64,000 nucleotides of DNA, taken from positions 1,488,001 through 1,552,000 of the forward strand of contig NZ_CP053826.1 in assembly GCF_013372125.1 (NCBI RefSeq), read 5' to 3'. Positions within the stretch are counted from its first letter, which is position 1, and each line of letters opens with the position of its first letter. Origin of the DNA: Campylobacter curvus. Lineage in GTDB: Bacteria; Campylobacterota; Campylobacteria; Campylobacterales; Campylobacteraceae. The notes under the pieces are model-generated. The model did not search any database and had not been told where the DNA came from. It saw only the letters and a program-made list of their open reading frames with translations. Below, piece after piece: positions 30,154 to 39,993 of the stretch. The translations under genes were made by a program, and so were the position numbers.

Positions 30154-30600
30154 CTAAACCGCTTGGATGATATAATCTGGAAGTGTATCTTTTTTTAGTT
30201 TTAAATTATCTAAATTTTGGGGCAGACAAAAGCCTTTGGGCTCGATTTTTTCCAGCGTGATCTCGTTATTTCGTTTGACGAAGCTTAAAATTTTATTGGC
30301 TCTGATCGGTCCGCCATCGTTTAGCTCAAAGCCGCTTATAGCGTAAAATTCGCACTCTTTCACCATACAAAAGGTCTTTAAAATAACATAAGCGACCTTT
30401 AGTCCCATGAAGCTTCCGGGCGTGTTTGCGTATATGATTTTTTTGATGTTATATTTTTGATTTAAATTTTCAAGTATGCTTATGAGCGCTTCGCTAACGT
30501 GCTCTTGCTCGCAAATTTCACCGAATTTCACTCCGTTTTCATACAGCCCGACAAGTAAAGGAGAAGATAGCGAAACGACGAGAATTTCGATATTTTTTAT
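30154..30600 (-). CDS. tsaB: tRNA t6A modification protein TsaB, with apparent ATA start
   Basis: With the upstream part, the frame encodes 148 residues: N-terminal strand IEILVVSLSSPLLVGLYENG, then TPGSFMGLKVAYVILKTF, the TsaB/Gcp-like core. TsaB partners TsaD and TsaE in N6-threonylcarbamoyladenosine formation on tRNA. No ATG, GTG or TTG lies ahead of the first strand. The first canonical codon is GTG at 30531, which would remove the first strand and disrupt the fold. An ATA (30600-30598) overlaps the lpxC stop and sits 7 nt after AAAGG, exactly where a start is expected. I therefore place the start there, as a possible rare start or an ATG changed to ATA. Confidence 0.75.
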   Translation of the reverse strand: MKNIEILVVSLSSPLLVGLYENGVKFGEICEQEHVSEALISILENLNQKYNIKKIIYANTPGSFMGLKVAYVILKTFCMVKECEFYAISGFELNDGGPIRANKILSFVKRNNEITLEKIEPKGFCLPQNLDNLKLKKDTLPDYIIQAV

Positions 30601-31481
30601 GCAAAGACCTTTTGATAATCTTTAAGCAATTCGCCGCTAAGTGTTGCGATCTCGTAGTTTTTCTCATCGGCCAAGACTGCCAATGTCAGCTTATGGTTTA
30701 GATCGTGGCTTCCTGCAAATGCGATATAATCGCCCAAAAGCGGCGCACCAAGCAAACTTAGATCGCCCACTGCGTCTAAAATTTTATGCCTTACGAATTC
30801 GTTTTCAAACCTAAGACCTTCAGGATTTAAGATATGCGTATCATCGATCGCAACGGCATTGTCAAGCGATGCACCAAGTGCTAAATTTTGAGCTTGGAGG
30901 CGTTGTAAGTCTTTTAAAAATCCAAATGTCCTAGCGCGCGCTATCTCTTTTACGTAGCGGCTTTTGCTGAATTCAAAAACGTATCTTTGCTCGCCGATCA
31001 CAGGGTGGTTAAATTTTATCGTATAGTCGAATTTCGGATTTCTTGATGGAACGGTTCGAACGAATTTCGAGCCTTCCACGACCTCAACCTCTTTACGAAC
31101 CAAGATCACTTTTTTGCCCTCGTCAAGCTGCTTTATGCCAGCTTCGTCAAGCAACATACAAAAGCTTATGGCACTGCCGTCCATTACTGGAATTTCGTTT
31201 GCATCGACTAAAATTCTGATATTATCTATGCCGTATCCGTTTATCGCGCTCAAAAGATGCTCGACAGTGCTTATAAAGCCCTTTTCATTGCCTATGACAG
31301 TCGCCATTTGCGTATTTACAACGTTTGCCGGCTCAGCTTTAAAACTAGCTCCTATATCGGTACGATGAAAAACTATACCCATGTTTGCATCAAGTGGCTC
31401 AAGCACCAAACGTATCGGCTCACCCTTATGAAGTCCGATGCCGACGGTTTCGACTCGTCTTGCGATAGTAGTTTGTTTCAA
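30597..31481 (-). CDS. lpxC: UDP-3-O-acyl-N-acetylglucosamine deacetylase
   Basis: A 294-residue LpxC, the committed step of lipid A synthesis. Zinc and catalytic residues lie in STVEHLLSAINGYGIDN and DLSLLGAPLLGDYIAFAGSHDLNHKL. The start is TTG at 31481, with AAGGA 6 nt ahead; the encoded N-terminus MKQTTIARRVETVGIGLHKG is the family start. The stop overlaps the proposed tsaB start. Confidence 0.97.
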   Translation of the reverse strand: MKQTTIARRVETVGIGLHKGEPIRLVLEPLDANMGIVFHRTDIGASFKAEPANVVNTQMATVIGNEKGFISTVEHLLSAINGYGIDNIRILVDANEIPVMDGSAISFCMLLDEAGIKQLDEGKKVILVRKEVEVVEGSKFVRTVPSRNPKFDYTIKFNHPVIGEQRYVFEFSKSRYVKEIARARTFGFLKDLQRLQAQNLALGASLDNAVAIDDTHILNPEGLRFENEFVRHKILDAVGDLSLLGAPLLGDYIAFAGSHDLNHKLTLAVLADEKNYEIATLSGELLKDYQKVFA

Positions 31482-31540
31482 CGGATTTCCTTGTTAAATT
31501 TTATTGCGCAATGATAGCACTTTAAAACGATTTTTGCAAA

Positions 31541-32911
31541 TCATTTATTATCTATCATCTTTTTAGCGGCGTCAAGGACGCTGGTCACATTGTCTTTGAT
31601 CCACTTTTTATCCATCCACTGCTGAGGCCTGACCTCCTCGCCTTGGATCAAAATTCCAAAGTGCAAATGATCTCCCAGCGCCAGTCCGCTAGTGCCGGTC
31701 GTGCCTATTTGCTCGCCCGCAGATACGCTGTCGCCCTCTTTTACTCGAGCGCTAGAACAGTGTCCGTAAAGCGAATAAAGCCCAAATCCATGATCTATTA
31801 TTATGTTTAGTCCGTAAATTCCATTTTCGGAGGCAAATACGACTTTGCCGGCGTTGCTTGCTATTATCGGTGCGGCTGCGACGCTAGCCAGATCAAGCCC
31901 CATATGCCATGACTCGCTCACGTTGGCGTTGTTGTAGGTGTAGTAACGATGATCGGCGAAATCGGCTACCTTTTTGCCGTTTTTAAGCGGATAAAAGGAG
32001 GTTATGTCAAAGCCGTTTATCAAATTTTCATCTACTGCGGCGGTGACTTCGGCTATTTTTTGATCGTTGGCGTCGCGAAGCGTCTCATTTACGAATTTCA
32101 TCCTGTCAAGACGAGATAGCGAGCCGGGATCTTTTGCGTATTGATCGGAGAGATCGACGATCTTGCCGTCTAGGAAGCTATCTTTTAGCGCGATCGTTGA
32201 AGTTCTATATTTTACGTTTTCATAAAAATATCTCACATGCGCCTTGCTCTCGTTGCCGGCAAAATCTCTAGCGATCACATCGGCACTGAAGTTATCCACC
32301 TGCACCGGCCACGCTACCAAAGCGGCGTAAAATCCATCTTTGTAAAAAGGTACGGCCTTAAATTTCTTGCCGTAGCTAGTCTGGACGTAGACCTCTTTTA
32401 GTTGATTGTCAGTGGCTCTAAAAACGACCGTCGCACTGCCGCCCTTTGATATCGAATAAGACTGCGAAAGTATGTAAAGATCGGGCTTTGTCGTATCAAG
32501 AACGACTTGTACTTTTTTAGTGGCTTTGTTGCCTGAAAAGAAATTCCATTTGCTCGTATCGACGGCTTCTATATTCATCTCATAGGTATCTTTTGCTGTG
32601 AAAAATCCGGTCTTTGGAAATGTCAAATTTATATCCAGCTCGGGACTTGGCTTTTCGATGACTTGATTTAGTATGTTTAGATCGTTTTTACCGTCGTTCA
32701 TGCTGATACGCACGAATTTTATACCTCGATCGTCTTTAAATTTTATATTCATCGGTGAGCGTAAATTCCAATAAACTTTATCCTGCACCCCTATCATAGG
32801 AGCGTTTCTCTCAAAGTCGCTAGACATGAAAGCATAGCCAAAACCGCCCGCAGCCACCAATAAAATCAAAATAAAAATAGCCCCTAAGCTACTGATGCCT
32901 CTTTTTTTCAT
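31541..32911 (-). CDS. Membrane-anchored M23 (LytM) peptidoglycan endopeptidase
   Basis: A 456-residue protein with one N-terminal membrane helix (GAIFILILLVAAGGFGYAFM), a long periplasmic region with immunoglobulin-like strands, and a C-terminal LytM domain. Zinc ligands are visible in SWHMGLDLAS and in GDHLHFGI. It probably trims peptidoglycan crosslinks and so affects cell shape, as M23 proteins do in Helicobacter and Campylobacter. The neighbour lpxC supports an envelope role. AGGT lies before the ATG. Confidence 0.92.
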   Translation of the reverse strand: MKKRGISSLGAIFILILLVAAGGFGYAFMSSDFERNAPMIGVQDKVYWNLRSPMNIKFKDDRGIKFVRISMNDGKNDLNILNQVIEKPSPELDINLTFPKTGFFTAKDTYEMNIEAVDTSKWNFFSGNKATKKVQVVLDTTKPDLYILSQSYSISKGGSATVVFRATDNQLKEVYVQTSYGKKFKAVPFYKDGFYAALVAWPVQVDNFSADVIARDFAGNESKAHVRYFYENVKYRTSTIALKDSFLDGKIVDLSDQYAKDPGSLSRLDRMKFVNETLRDANDQKIAEVTAAVDENLINGFDITSFYPLKNGKKVADFADHRYYTYNNANVSESWHMGLDLASVAAAPIIASNAGKVVFASENGIYGLNIIIDHGFGLYSLYGHCSSARVKEGDSVSAGEQIGTTGTSGLALGDHLHFGILIQGEEVRPQQWMDKKWIKDNVTSVLDAAKKMIDNK

Positions 32912-32969
32912 TCAAATTACCTCGTTGATTTTGCGAAATTCTACATAAAATCGATAAATTTTTAGTTAA

Positions 32970-33800
32970 TTATAAAATTTCTCGGATAGTGCGCGCACCA
33001 GCCATCCAGTCGTGCAGCTCGCTCCAGCGCTCCTCTTTTATCAGCCTCTCACAAGCTTCTAACTCGCCTTTAAACATATCGATCGCACCGATGATGTTTT
33101 GCTTGTTTTGCTTAAAGATATCTCCCCACATCACAGGAGAGCTCTTGGCAACACGTATCATACCGCGAAAAGTAGGGCCTCCAAGAGCCATTATATGACG
33201 CTTGTCTTCCTCTTTTAAAATTCCGCTTGCAAGTGAAAATGCGATAGCGTGAGGCAAATGAGAGATGAGTCCCACGTGATGATCGTGCTCATCGGCGTTC
33301 ATGAAAACTATCTTCATACCAAGATGAGAAAATAGCTCGACGCTGCGTTTCACGTGCTTCTCTCCGCTTTCTTCAAAATCGCAGATAACGACGACTGCGC
33401 CATTATAAAGCGTCTTAAACGCAGCCTCAGGGCCGGAGTATTCGGTACCTGCCATCGGGTGAGCGGGGATGAAATTTTTACGTATGCTAAGCGGGACGGC
33501 CTCGATGATCTTTTGTTTGGTAGAGCCTAGATCGATAACGGTCGTGTTTTCATCGATATCGGTCAAATTTTGCACGATTTTAATTATCGCTTCGACCGGG
33601 ATCGCTAAAAATATGATATCGCACTTTTTTTTCATCTCATCAAGTGTCAAAATTTCATGCACCAGCCCAAGCTGTAGAGCTTTTGCCTGATGATCTTCGT
33701 TTAGATCGTATCCGCTGACACAAGAGACCAGCTTCTCATCTTTTAATGCAAGTCCCAAAGAACCGCCCATCAATCCAAGTCCTACTATGCCTATTTTCAT
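32970..33800 (-). CDS. tyrA: Prephenate dehydrogenase
   Basis: A 276-residue NAD-dependent enzyme of tyrosine synthesis. The Rossmann loop is GIVGLGLMGGSLGLAL (3-18), followed by the active-site segment HPMAGTEYSGPEAAF and the late GLISHLPHAIAFSLA. It lacks a chorismate mutase or ACT fusion. It is divergent from bamA, sharing a 91-bp gap. Confidence 0.96.
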   Translation of the reverse strand: MKIGIVGLGLMGGSLGLALKDEKLVSCVSGYDLNEDHQAKALQLGLVHEILTLDEMKKKCDIIFLAIPVEAIIKIVQNLTDIDENTTVIDLGSTKQKIIEAVPLSIRKNFIPAHPMAGTEYSGPEAAFKTLYNGAVVVICDFEESGEKHVKRSVELFSHLGMKIVFMNADEHDHHVGLISHLPHAIAFSLASGILKEEDKRHIMALGGPTFRGMIRVAKSSPVMWGDIFKQNKQNIIGAIDMFKGELEACERLIKEERWSELHDWMAGARTIREIL

Positions 33801-33851
33801 AAAATCGCCTTTAAAATTTTCAAATTTACATATTTTAAAAATAAAATATGA

Positions 33852-33857
33852 TATTAT
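33852..33857 (+). promoter_or_regulatory. Possible -10 box for bamA
   Basis: TATTAT within GATATTATACG, 34 bp before the bamA ATG. Confidence 0.4.
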
Positions 33858-33891
33858 ACGACTTTATACTCAAAATCTAGGTTAAATTTAC

Positions 33892-36162
33892 ATGAAAAAA
33901 AGCTTATTCGCGATTTTTTTAGCCGTCGGCGGGCTAAACGCACAGACAATCCAGTCGATAAACTACAAAGGTCTTATCCATCTCTCTCCTGAAGTAGCCA
34001 CCCAGATCATGGGGCTAAAGGTCGGTCAGGAGCTGACTCCGCAAGCAAGTGACAAAGCCATCACGAATTTGTTCAAACAAAATTATTTCGACGATATCTT
34101 TATCGAGACTGACGGTAGCGGCAATATCTTGGTAAATGTCAAAGAAAAACCAAGCGTCGCTAGAGTCGATCTAAAAGGCGTCGCTACAAACGACAAAACC
34201 GCGATAGAGTCTTTGATCAGCATAAAGCCGGGCAATATGTATGACGACCTCACGATAGAAAAGACTAAAGAGAGGATTCGCCAATATTACGAGTCAAAAG
34301 GCTATTTTGACACGGTCGTAGACGTGCAAAAGCAGCCGGTAGCGGGTAACGACAGCTCCCTTTTCATCACGATGAATATAAACCGCGGCGAAAATATGAT
34401 AATCAACGACGTAAAACTGATCGGCGCTAAAAAATTCGACTACGGCGACATAGAGCCTATCGTAGCGAACAAAAGCCGAGAATTTATGGGCTGGATGTGG
34501 GGAAGGAATGACGGCAAGGTCAAGCTATTCGAGCTTCCAAACGACCCTGCTAGGATTCAAGACAAATACTTTCAAAAAGGCTATCTTGACGCGACCGTCT
34601 CAGCGCCTTACCTAAACGCTTCGTTTGATAACTATACAGCAGATCTCACCTACTACATACACGAGGGCGAGCCTTACGACGTGTCAAAAGTCAGCATAAA
34701 CGCTCCTGAGGAGCTAGGGCTCGATACGAACGAGCTTTTAAAGGATTTTAGACTGGAAGCCGGAGATAGGATGAACTCGGCAAGACTTCGCCAAGATATG
34801 AAAAAGCTTGACGATCTGGTCGCAAACAAGGGCTATGCCTTTGTCAAAGTCTATCCGAAAACACAAAAATACGATGAGAACAAAACGGTAGATATAGAAT
34901 ACGAGGTCGAGCCGGGCGAGCAAGTATATATAAGAAACGTTCAAATTTCAGGCAACGACCGCACTGTCGATCGTGTAGTGCGCCGCGAGCTTTATCTCAC
35001 GGAGGGGAATTTATACAATAGAACCGACCTCGAGGACTCTAAAGACGCGCTAAAAAGGACTAGTTATTTTGACGAAGTCGAGATAAAAGAGGAGCGCGTA
35101 GATAAAAACACGGTCGATCTAGAAGTGCAAGTAAAAGAGGCCTCCACGGGCTCTATAAGCGGTGGTATCGGCTACGGAAGCTCTGATGGCTTGCTACTTA
35201 ACGCCTCACTTTCAGATACGAACATCTTTGGCTCCGGACTTCAAGGCACAGTCAGCGTCGATAAGAGCGATGACGAGCTTGCAGGACAGATAAGTCTCAC
35301 AAACCCTAGAATTTTCGACTCCGAGTATAGCCTTGGCGGTACGCTTTATGCAAACGACTACGACTGGGACAGCTACGACGAGAAGTCATACGGCTTTAGC
35401 ACCACACTTGGCAGGAAGCTGACTAGAAATTTAAGCGCCTCTCTTAGCTATGTCATCGAACACAGCAAGATCGAAGGACTTAGTGACGCTTTAAAAAAGA
35501 TTGACTATAAAGAGGGCACGAACCTAAAAAGCTCGCTTATCCCGGCCTTATCATATAACAGCACCGATGATTATTACCTACCAAGACGCGGTATTTTAGC
35601 CAGCACTTCGCTAGAATTTGCAGGCGTAGGCGGCGATGAGAAATTCCTAAAAAGCCGCACGAATTTTAACTACTACCTAGGACTAAGAGACTACATAGAC
35701 TACGACCTTATCTTGCGCTACAAATCAAGCTTTGGCAAAATTTGGGACAGAGGATACATACCTATCAACGAGAGGCTATATCTTGGCGGTATAAGAAATT
35801 TACGCGGCTACGAGAGTAGGACAGTATCCCCAAAAGTCCGTGTAAGCAGTAATGGTAACTGGTACGAAACTGGTGGAGATCTCGCATTTAATAACTCCTT
35901 TGAGCTAAGCTTTCCCATGATCGATCGCGTCAAAATGCGCGGCGTACTGTTTTATGATTACGGCATAATTAGAACAAGTAAAAGCACCACAAGTACCAAC
36001 TTAAGCATAGATGATACATCAAAAACTAGATCATCTGCCGGCGTAGGCATCGAGTGGGTGACTCCGATCGGACCGCTTCAACTCATATTTGCCAAGGCGC
36101 TTGACGCAAAAGAAAATGACGATACGAACACGTTTGAATTTACTATCGGCAGACGCTTTTAA
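33892..36162 (+). CDS. bamA: Outer-membrane protein assembly factor BamA
   Basis: A 756-residue Omp85 protein. A signal peptide (MKKSLFAIFLAVGGLNA) is followed by five POTRA domains (about 20-410; for example VEPGEQVYIRNVQISGNDRTVDRVVRRELYL) and a 16-strand barrel. The lid-loop motif is LRGYESRT and the last residue is Phe (TIGRRF). It inserts beta-barrels into the outer membrane and would serve the 10-kb porin-like protein here. It is a single gene on the plus strand. Confidence 0.98.
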   Translation: MKKSLFAIFLAVGGLNAQTIQSINYKGLIHLSPEVATQIMGLKVGQELTPQASDKAITNLFKQNYFDDIFIETDGSGNILVNVKEKPSVARVDLKGVATNDKTAIESLISIKPGNMYDDLTIEKTKERIRQYYESKGYFDTVVDVQKQPVAGNDSSLFITMNINRGENMIINDVKLIGAKKFDYGDIEPIVANKSREFMGWMWGRNDGKVKLFELPNDPARIQDKYFQKGYLDATVSAPYLNASFDNYTADLTYYIHEGEPYDVSKVSINAPEELGLDTNELLKDFRLEAGDRMNSARLRQDMKKLDDLVANKGYAFVKVYPKTQKYDENKTVDIEYEVEPGEQVYIRNVQISGNDRTVDRVVRRELYLTEGNLYNRTDLEDSKDALKRTSYFDEVEIKEERVDKNTVDLEVQVKEASTGSISGGIGYGSSDGLLLNASLSDTNIFGSGLQGTVSVDKSDDELAGQISLTNPRIFDSEYSLGGTLYANDYDWDSYDEKSYGFSTTLGRKLTRNLSASLSYVIEHSKIEGLSDALKKIDYKEGTNLKSSLIPALSYNSTDDYYLPRRGILASTSLEFAGVGGDEKFLKSRTNFNYYLGLRDYIDYDLILRYKSSFGKIWDRGYIPINERLYLGGIRNLRGYESRTVSPKVRVSSNGNWYETGGDLAFNNSFELSFPMIDRVKMRGVLFYDYGIIRTSKSTTSTNLSIDDTSKTRSSAGVGIEWVTPIGPLQLIFAKALDAKENDDTNTFEFTIGRRF

Positions 36163-36174
36163 TACATAAATTTA

Positions 36175-36192
36175 GGGTGCGACGCGGCACCC
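36175..36192 (+). terminator. Weak hairpin after bamA
   Basis: GGGTGC pairs with GCACCC around a 6-nt loop just after the bamA stop. No T run follows, so factor-independent termination is doubtful. Confidence 0.35.
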
Positions 36193-36257
36193 ACCTCCTT
36201 AATTATCCGTTGAATTATTATTGTGCTTTTATAAGAAAAAACAAGGTGAAGTTTGGA

Positions 36258-36263
36258 TATAAT
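36258..36263 (+). promoter_or_regulatory. -10 box for the accD operon
   Basis: Consensus TATAAT within GGATATAATCC, 33 bp before the accD ATG. Confidence 0.6.
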
Positions 36264-36296
36264 CCGAGCAATTTTTGTAAATAAGTAGGTTCAGAT

Positions 36297-37235
36297 ATGA
36301 ATTTTTCCGATATATTTTCCAAAATAAGAAAAGCGCAGCCATTGCCCGAAGAAGCCCCTACTCATTGGATCAAATGCGATAGCTGCCACTCGCTGATGTA
36401 TTACAAAGAGGTCGAAGCATGTTTTAACGTATGCCCAAAATGCGGGTATCACATGAGATTAAAAGCTAGCGAGCGTATAAAGCTGATATGTGACGAGGGG
36501 AGCTTCGTGGAGTTTGACGCAAATTTAAAGCCCGTCGATCCGCTAAATTTCGTAGATAAAAAATCATACAAAAAACGAATAGCCGAGAGTAAAGAAAAGA
36601 CCGGCCGCACCAGCTCCGTGATAAGCGGCGAAGGCAAATGCAATGGCGAGGACATACAGCTGGTCGTATTTGATTTCAGCTTTATGGGTGGCTCTTTGGC
36701 CTCAGTCGAGGGCGAAAAGATCACAAGAGCTATCAAACGCGCTATCGATAAGCACCAGGCTCTCGTGATAATCAGCGCCTCAGGAGGTGCCAGGATGCAA
36801 GAAAGCACCTTTTCACTGATGCAAATGTCAAAGACTTCAGCCGCTTTAAAGCTACTTGATGAGGCGAGAATTCCATACATATCCATTTTGACAGATCCTA
36901 CGATGGGCGGAGTCAGTGCATCGTTTGCATGGCTTGGCGATATCATAATCGCAGAGCCGGGCGCACTTATAGGGTTTGCCGGCCAGCGTGTCATCAAACA
37001 AACCATCGGTGCGGACCTGCCAGAGGGCTTTCAAAGGGCTGAATTTTTACTAGAGCACGGACTCATCGATGCGATCGTGCCTAGGAACGAGCACAAAAAA
37101 TACATAAGCGATATGATAAAAATTTTATCGAACGACGCAAACGAGCATAAAAAGATACCGCTTCAAAAAGAGGCGAAAGAGGCTGAAATTTCGGACGAAA
37201 AGCCGTTTGAGCTAAAGCTGAAGAGCAAAGGCTGA
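36297..37235 (+). CDS. accD: Acetyl-CoA carboxylase carboxyltransferase beta subunit
   Basis: A 312-residue subunit with the N-terminal zinc ribbon [19 protein letters not shown] and [10 protein letters not shown], then the crotonase-like core with [13 protein letters not shown] and [16 protein letters not shown]. With AccA it moves the carboxyl group from biotin to acetyl-CoA to start fatty acid synthesis. It leads a plus-strand operon running to recO. Confidence 0.98.
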   Translation: MNFSDIFSKIRKAQPLPEEAPTHWIKCDSCHSLMYYKEVEACFNVCPKCGYHMRLKASERIKLICDEGSFVEFDANLKPVDPLNFVDKKSYKKRIAESKEKTGRTSSVISGEGKCNGEDIQLVVFDFSFMGGSLASVEGEKITRAIKRAIDKHQALVIISASGGARMQESTFSLMQMSKTSAALKLLDEARIPYISILTDPTMGGVSASFAWLGDIIIAEPGALIGFAGQRVIKQTIGADLPEGFQRAEFLLEHGLIDAIVPRNEHKKYISDMIKILSNDANEHKKIPLQKEAKEAEISDEKPFELKLKSKG

Positions 37236-37239
37236 AATT

Positions 37240-37695
37240 TTGGATATCAGTGTGTTTAGCATACAAAAATCGCGTGCGGACAGCTTTGAAAACGAGATAA
37301 AAGAGTATATAAAGATGTCTGCTAAATTTGCCAACATCAGCGATAAGATCATCTTCAACGACAAGATCGCAAAGGCTCAAAGCACAGGAAAAGACGAGGC
37401 GCTAAAGGCATACGATGAGGCGTATGAGCCGAATTTAAAGGGCTTTTGCGTGATGCTAGATGAGCGCGGTAGCGAGCTAAACAGCAACGAATTCGCTAAA
37501 ATTTTCGAGCAAAATATGCAGCTTAGCTTCTTTATAGGCGGCGCTTACGGACTTAGTAAAAATTTAAAAGATAAGGCTCAAAAGGTGATAAGCCTCAGCA
37601 AAATGACTATGGCGCATAAGATCGCCAAGCTCGTGCTTTTTGAGCAAATTTTCAGAGGGCTTTGCATAAACGCAAACCACCCATATCACAAGTAA
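37240..37695 (+). CDS. rlmH: 23S rRNA pseudouridine1915 N3-methyltransferase
   Basis: A 151-residue SPOUT methyltransferase. The knot region is [19 protein letters not shown], followed by [34 protein letters not shown], the family C-terminus. The start is TTG (37240-37242), with AAAGG upstream at usable spacing. It methylates the pseudouridine in helix 69 of 23S rRNA. Confidence 0.95.
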   Translation: MDISVFSIQKSRADSFENEIKEYIKMSAKFANISDKIIFNDKIAKAQSTGKDEALKAYDEAYEPNLKGFCVMLDERGSELNSNEFAKIFEQNMQLSFFIGGAYGLSKNLKDKAQKVISLSKMTMAHKIAKLVLFEQIFRGLCINANHPYHK

Positions 37696-37704
37696 GGAAT
37701 TTAA

Positions 37705-38061
37705 ATGACCGACAACGAGTTAGAATTTTTCAAAAAATTGCTTGAAGAGCGAAAAATTCAGATCAAAAAAAATATAGCCGACGCTTCGAGCGAGGTCAGT
37801 GGGCTACGCGATAGCGGTGCGAGCGATGAATTTGACATCGCTTCGATAAACACCGACCAGCTCATCGAACAGTCCATATCCGCGCAGCAAAGAGCGGAGC
37901 TAAACGAGATAGACTTGGCTCTAAGCAAAATTTTCAACAAAACATACGGTATTTGCGATATGTGCGAAGAGGAGATCGGTATGGCAAGACTCAAGGTCAA
38001 ACCTCATGCGAGGTATTGCATAGCATGTCGCGAGATAGTGGAAAAAACAGCCAAAAATTAA
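37705..38061 (+). CDS. DksA/TraR-type zinc finger regulator
   Basis: A 118-residue protein with an N-terminal coiled-coil (LEEIKKL-like helices from residue 5 to 75) bearing an acidic GASDEFDIAS tip, and a C4 zinc finger YGICDMCEEEIGMARLKVKPHARYCIACREIVE. C. jejuni has one DksA-like protein in this same context, involved in stringent and amino-acid responses. It binds RNA polymerase through the secondary channel by family analogy. Confidence 0.9.
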   Translation: MTDNELEFFKKLLEERKIQIKKNIADASSEVSGLRDSGASDEFDIASINTDQLIEQSISAQQRAELNEIDLALSKIFNKTYGICDMCEEEIGMARLKVKPHARYCIACREIVEKTAKN

Positions 38062-38071
38062 GGAGAAAGAG

Positions 38072-39073
38072 ATGAAAACCAGAAAATTTCTCATCTACAG
38101 CATCATATATATCTTCGCAGTGGGGGTATTTGTCTACTCTTTTAATAATTCAACCTACACATTCGAGCTTTTAGGCTGGTCCGTAAATTTACCGATAGCC
38201 GTTTGGTTTATGCTGCCTGTAGCCATCCTGGCAGCACTTGCGGTACTTCATATCTTTTATCACAGCTTTAGTTTTTATAGGTATAAAAGAGCCATAAAAA
38301 GAGACGGTGCGCTCTACAACGACATGGCAAAGGAGATACTTTTAGGCCTTGAAAGCAACAAAGACTTTAAAACCGGTCTTTACAAGATCCCGTCTCAAGT
38401 CACTCGTGCCCTTTCGCCTTGGACCAATCTCAAAGAGGTCAGCATAGATGACAGCGAGCTCGCACTCATCATGCAAAGCATAAGAAACGTAAAAAACAAA
38501 GAGGTCGTAGATTTGAGGAAATTTAGACTGCCAAAAGACAATGCGCTGATGATACAAAACGAGCTTAATAAAATACAAAACGTTCCAAATTATTATTTTG
38601 AAATTTTAAAAAATCAAACCGATCGAAACGACGAACTTACGAGGGCGGCCTTTGACAAACTTATAAGGACAGCCTCTTACACCGAGATAAAAAGAGTTCC
38701 GCTAGAGATGAGTAGTGACGAGATCATGCTCGTAATAAACCGCTTCGTAAACGACGAGATCGACATCAGCTCGGATGAAATTTTCGAGCTTTTAGACAAC
38801 GCAAAAATCACTAAAGCACAATACGACAAAGCCGCCGTGATGCTCAAAAATAAGCTAAAACCAGATGCTTTCATGAGTATATTTGAAAAGCTCAAAGCCA
38901 CCCATGCCGATGCTGACGAGGCCTATATATACGCACTTTACGAGCTTCAAATGCTAGATAAAGTGAGAGAGGCTATCGAGGGCAGCGACCCTGATGAATT
39001 CAAAGAGATAAAAGTGCTTATGTTTTTACACGACAACGGCAAGATCGTGCCTTCGTCGCTATTTTTTAAATGA
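38072..39073 (+). CDS. Two-helix membrane protein of unknown function (Cj0124c position)
   Basis: A 333-residue protein with two N-terminal helices (FLIYSIIYIFAVGVFVYSF and LPIAVWFMLPVAILAALAVLHIFYH) and a large charged cytoplasmic region made of helices that could form HEAT-like repeats (EVVDLRKFRLPKDNALMIQNELNKI, MSSDEIMLVINRFVNDEIDISSDEIFELL). The N-terminal hairpin has the look of a LapA-type membrane anchor. I do not recognise a characterised family. It overlaps the dus start as ATGA, so it is translationally coupled, and the same gene order occurs in C. jejuni. Confidence 0.8.
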   Translation: MKTRKFLIYSIIYIFAVGVFVYSFNNSTYTFELLGWSVNLPIAVWFMLPVAILAALAVLHIFYHSFSFYRYKRAIKRDGALYNDMAKEILLGLESNKDFKTGLYKIPSQVTRALSPWTNLKEVSIDDSELALIMQSIRNVKNKEVVDLRKFRLPKDNALMIQNELNKIQNVPNYYFEILKNQTDRNDELTRAAFDKLIRTASYTEIKRVPLEMSSDEIMLVINRFVNDEIDISSDEIFELLDNAKITKAQYDKAAVMLKNKLKPDAFMSIFEKLKATHADADEAYIYALYELQMLDKVREAIEGSDPDEFKEIKVLMFLHDNGKIVPSSLFFK

Positions 39074-39993
39074 TAGACTTTAGTAAAAAACCCCTTTTTT
39101 TAGCACCATTGGCAGGTTTTTCCGACCTGCCCTTAAGAAGCGTCGTAAAGAGATTTGGCTGCGATGTCACGATCAGCGAAATGATAAGCGCAAACGCCCT
39201 TGTCTATGAAAGCGGTGCAAAAACCCTTGAAATGCTAAAAAAATCACCGAACGAAACCCCCTATATCGTTCAGATCGCAGGCAGCGATATAGAAAATATC
39301 AAAAAAGCGGTCGCCATCATAAATAAATTTGACGGTATAGATGGGATCGATCTAAACTGCGGCTGCCCTGTACCAAAGGTCGTCAAACAATGCGCAGGCT
39401 CGGCACTGCTAAACGATCTGGAAAATTTAAAACGTATGATAGAAGCCATCAAAAAAACGTCCAATAAAACAATGACGAGCGTGAAATTCAGACTTGGCTT
39501 TAATGAAAAAAATCAAGTCGATATCGCCAAGGCATGCGAAGAAGCCGGGGCTGATTATATCGCTATCCATGGACGCACAAGGGCTGGGGGATATAGCGCG
39601 AAGGTCGATTATGAGGCGATAGCGCAGGCAAAAGCTAGCGTGAAGATACCAGTCGTCGCAAACGGGGATATAAATTCGCAAAATGCAGCTGAAATTTTAG
39701 CCCTCACAAACTGCGATGCTCTGATGATAGGGCGTGCTAGTATCGGCAATCCTTGGGTCTTTAGCGAGATAAAAAACAAGCAAAGCGTGAGTAAAGAGCT
39801 AAAAAAAGAGATCATCTTGGCTCATTTTGATGCGATGTTAGGGCATTACGGCGAGCATGGAGCAAATATCTTTCGCAAGCACCTACACCAATACAGCAAA
39901 GGCCTTGACGGCGCTACCGCATTTCGCAACGAGATAAATCACATCAAAGACACGAGCTTGATGCGTAAGCGAATAGAGGAATTTTTCGCCTAG
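39070..39993 (+). CDS. dus: tRNA-dihydrouridine synthase (DusB-like)
   Basis: A 307-residue FMN TIM-barrel enzyme. FLAPLAGFSDLPLRSVV is the N-terminal FMN strand; the catalytic Cys lies in GCPVPKVVKQCAGSALL; IHGRTRAGGYSAKVDY and ANGDINS are conserved FMN/tRNA loops. It reduces uridines in the tRNA D-loop. A T-run early in the gene (TTTTTTT) is short and not a likely slippage switch. Confidence 0.95.
   Translation: MIDFSKKPLFLAPLAGFSDLPLRSVVKRFGCDVTISEMISANALVYESGAKTLEMLKKSPNETPYIVQIAGSDIENIKKAVAIINKFDGIDGIDLNCGCPVPKVVKQCAGSALLNDLENLKRMIEAIKKTSNKTMTSVKFRLGFNEKNQVDIAKACEEAGADYIAIHGRTRAGGYSAKVDYEAIAQAKASVKIPVVANGDINSQNAAEILALTNCDALMIGRASIGNPWVFSEIKNKQSVSKELKKEIILAHFDAMLGHYGEHGANIFRKHLHQYSKGLDGATAFRNEINHIKDTSLMRKRIEEFFA

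Noticed and set aside
33893-33901. Phase-variable homopolymer at the bamA start and elsewhere
   Set aside because: Runs reach only about seven A or T; no long G or C tract like those used for Campylobacter phase variation was seen in the window.
36449-37006. A 185-codon frame antisense to accD
   Set aside because: Shadow of a well-supported conserved gene; no ribosome site or family match.
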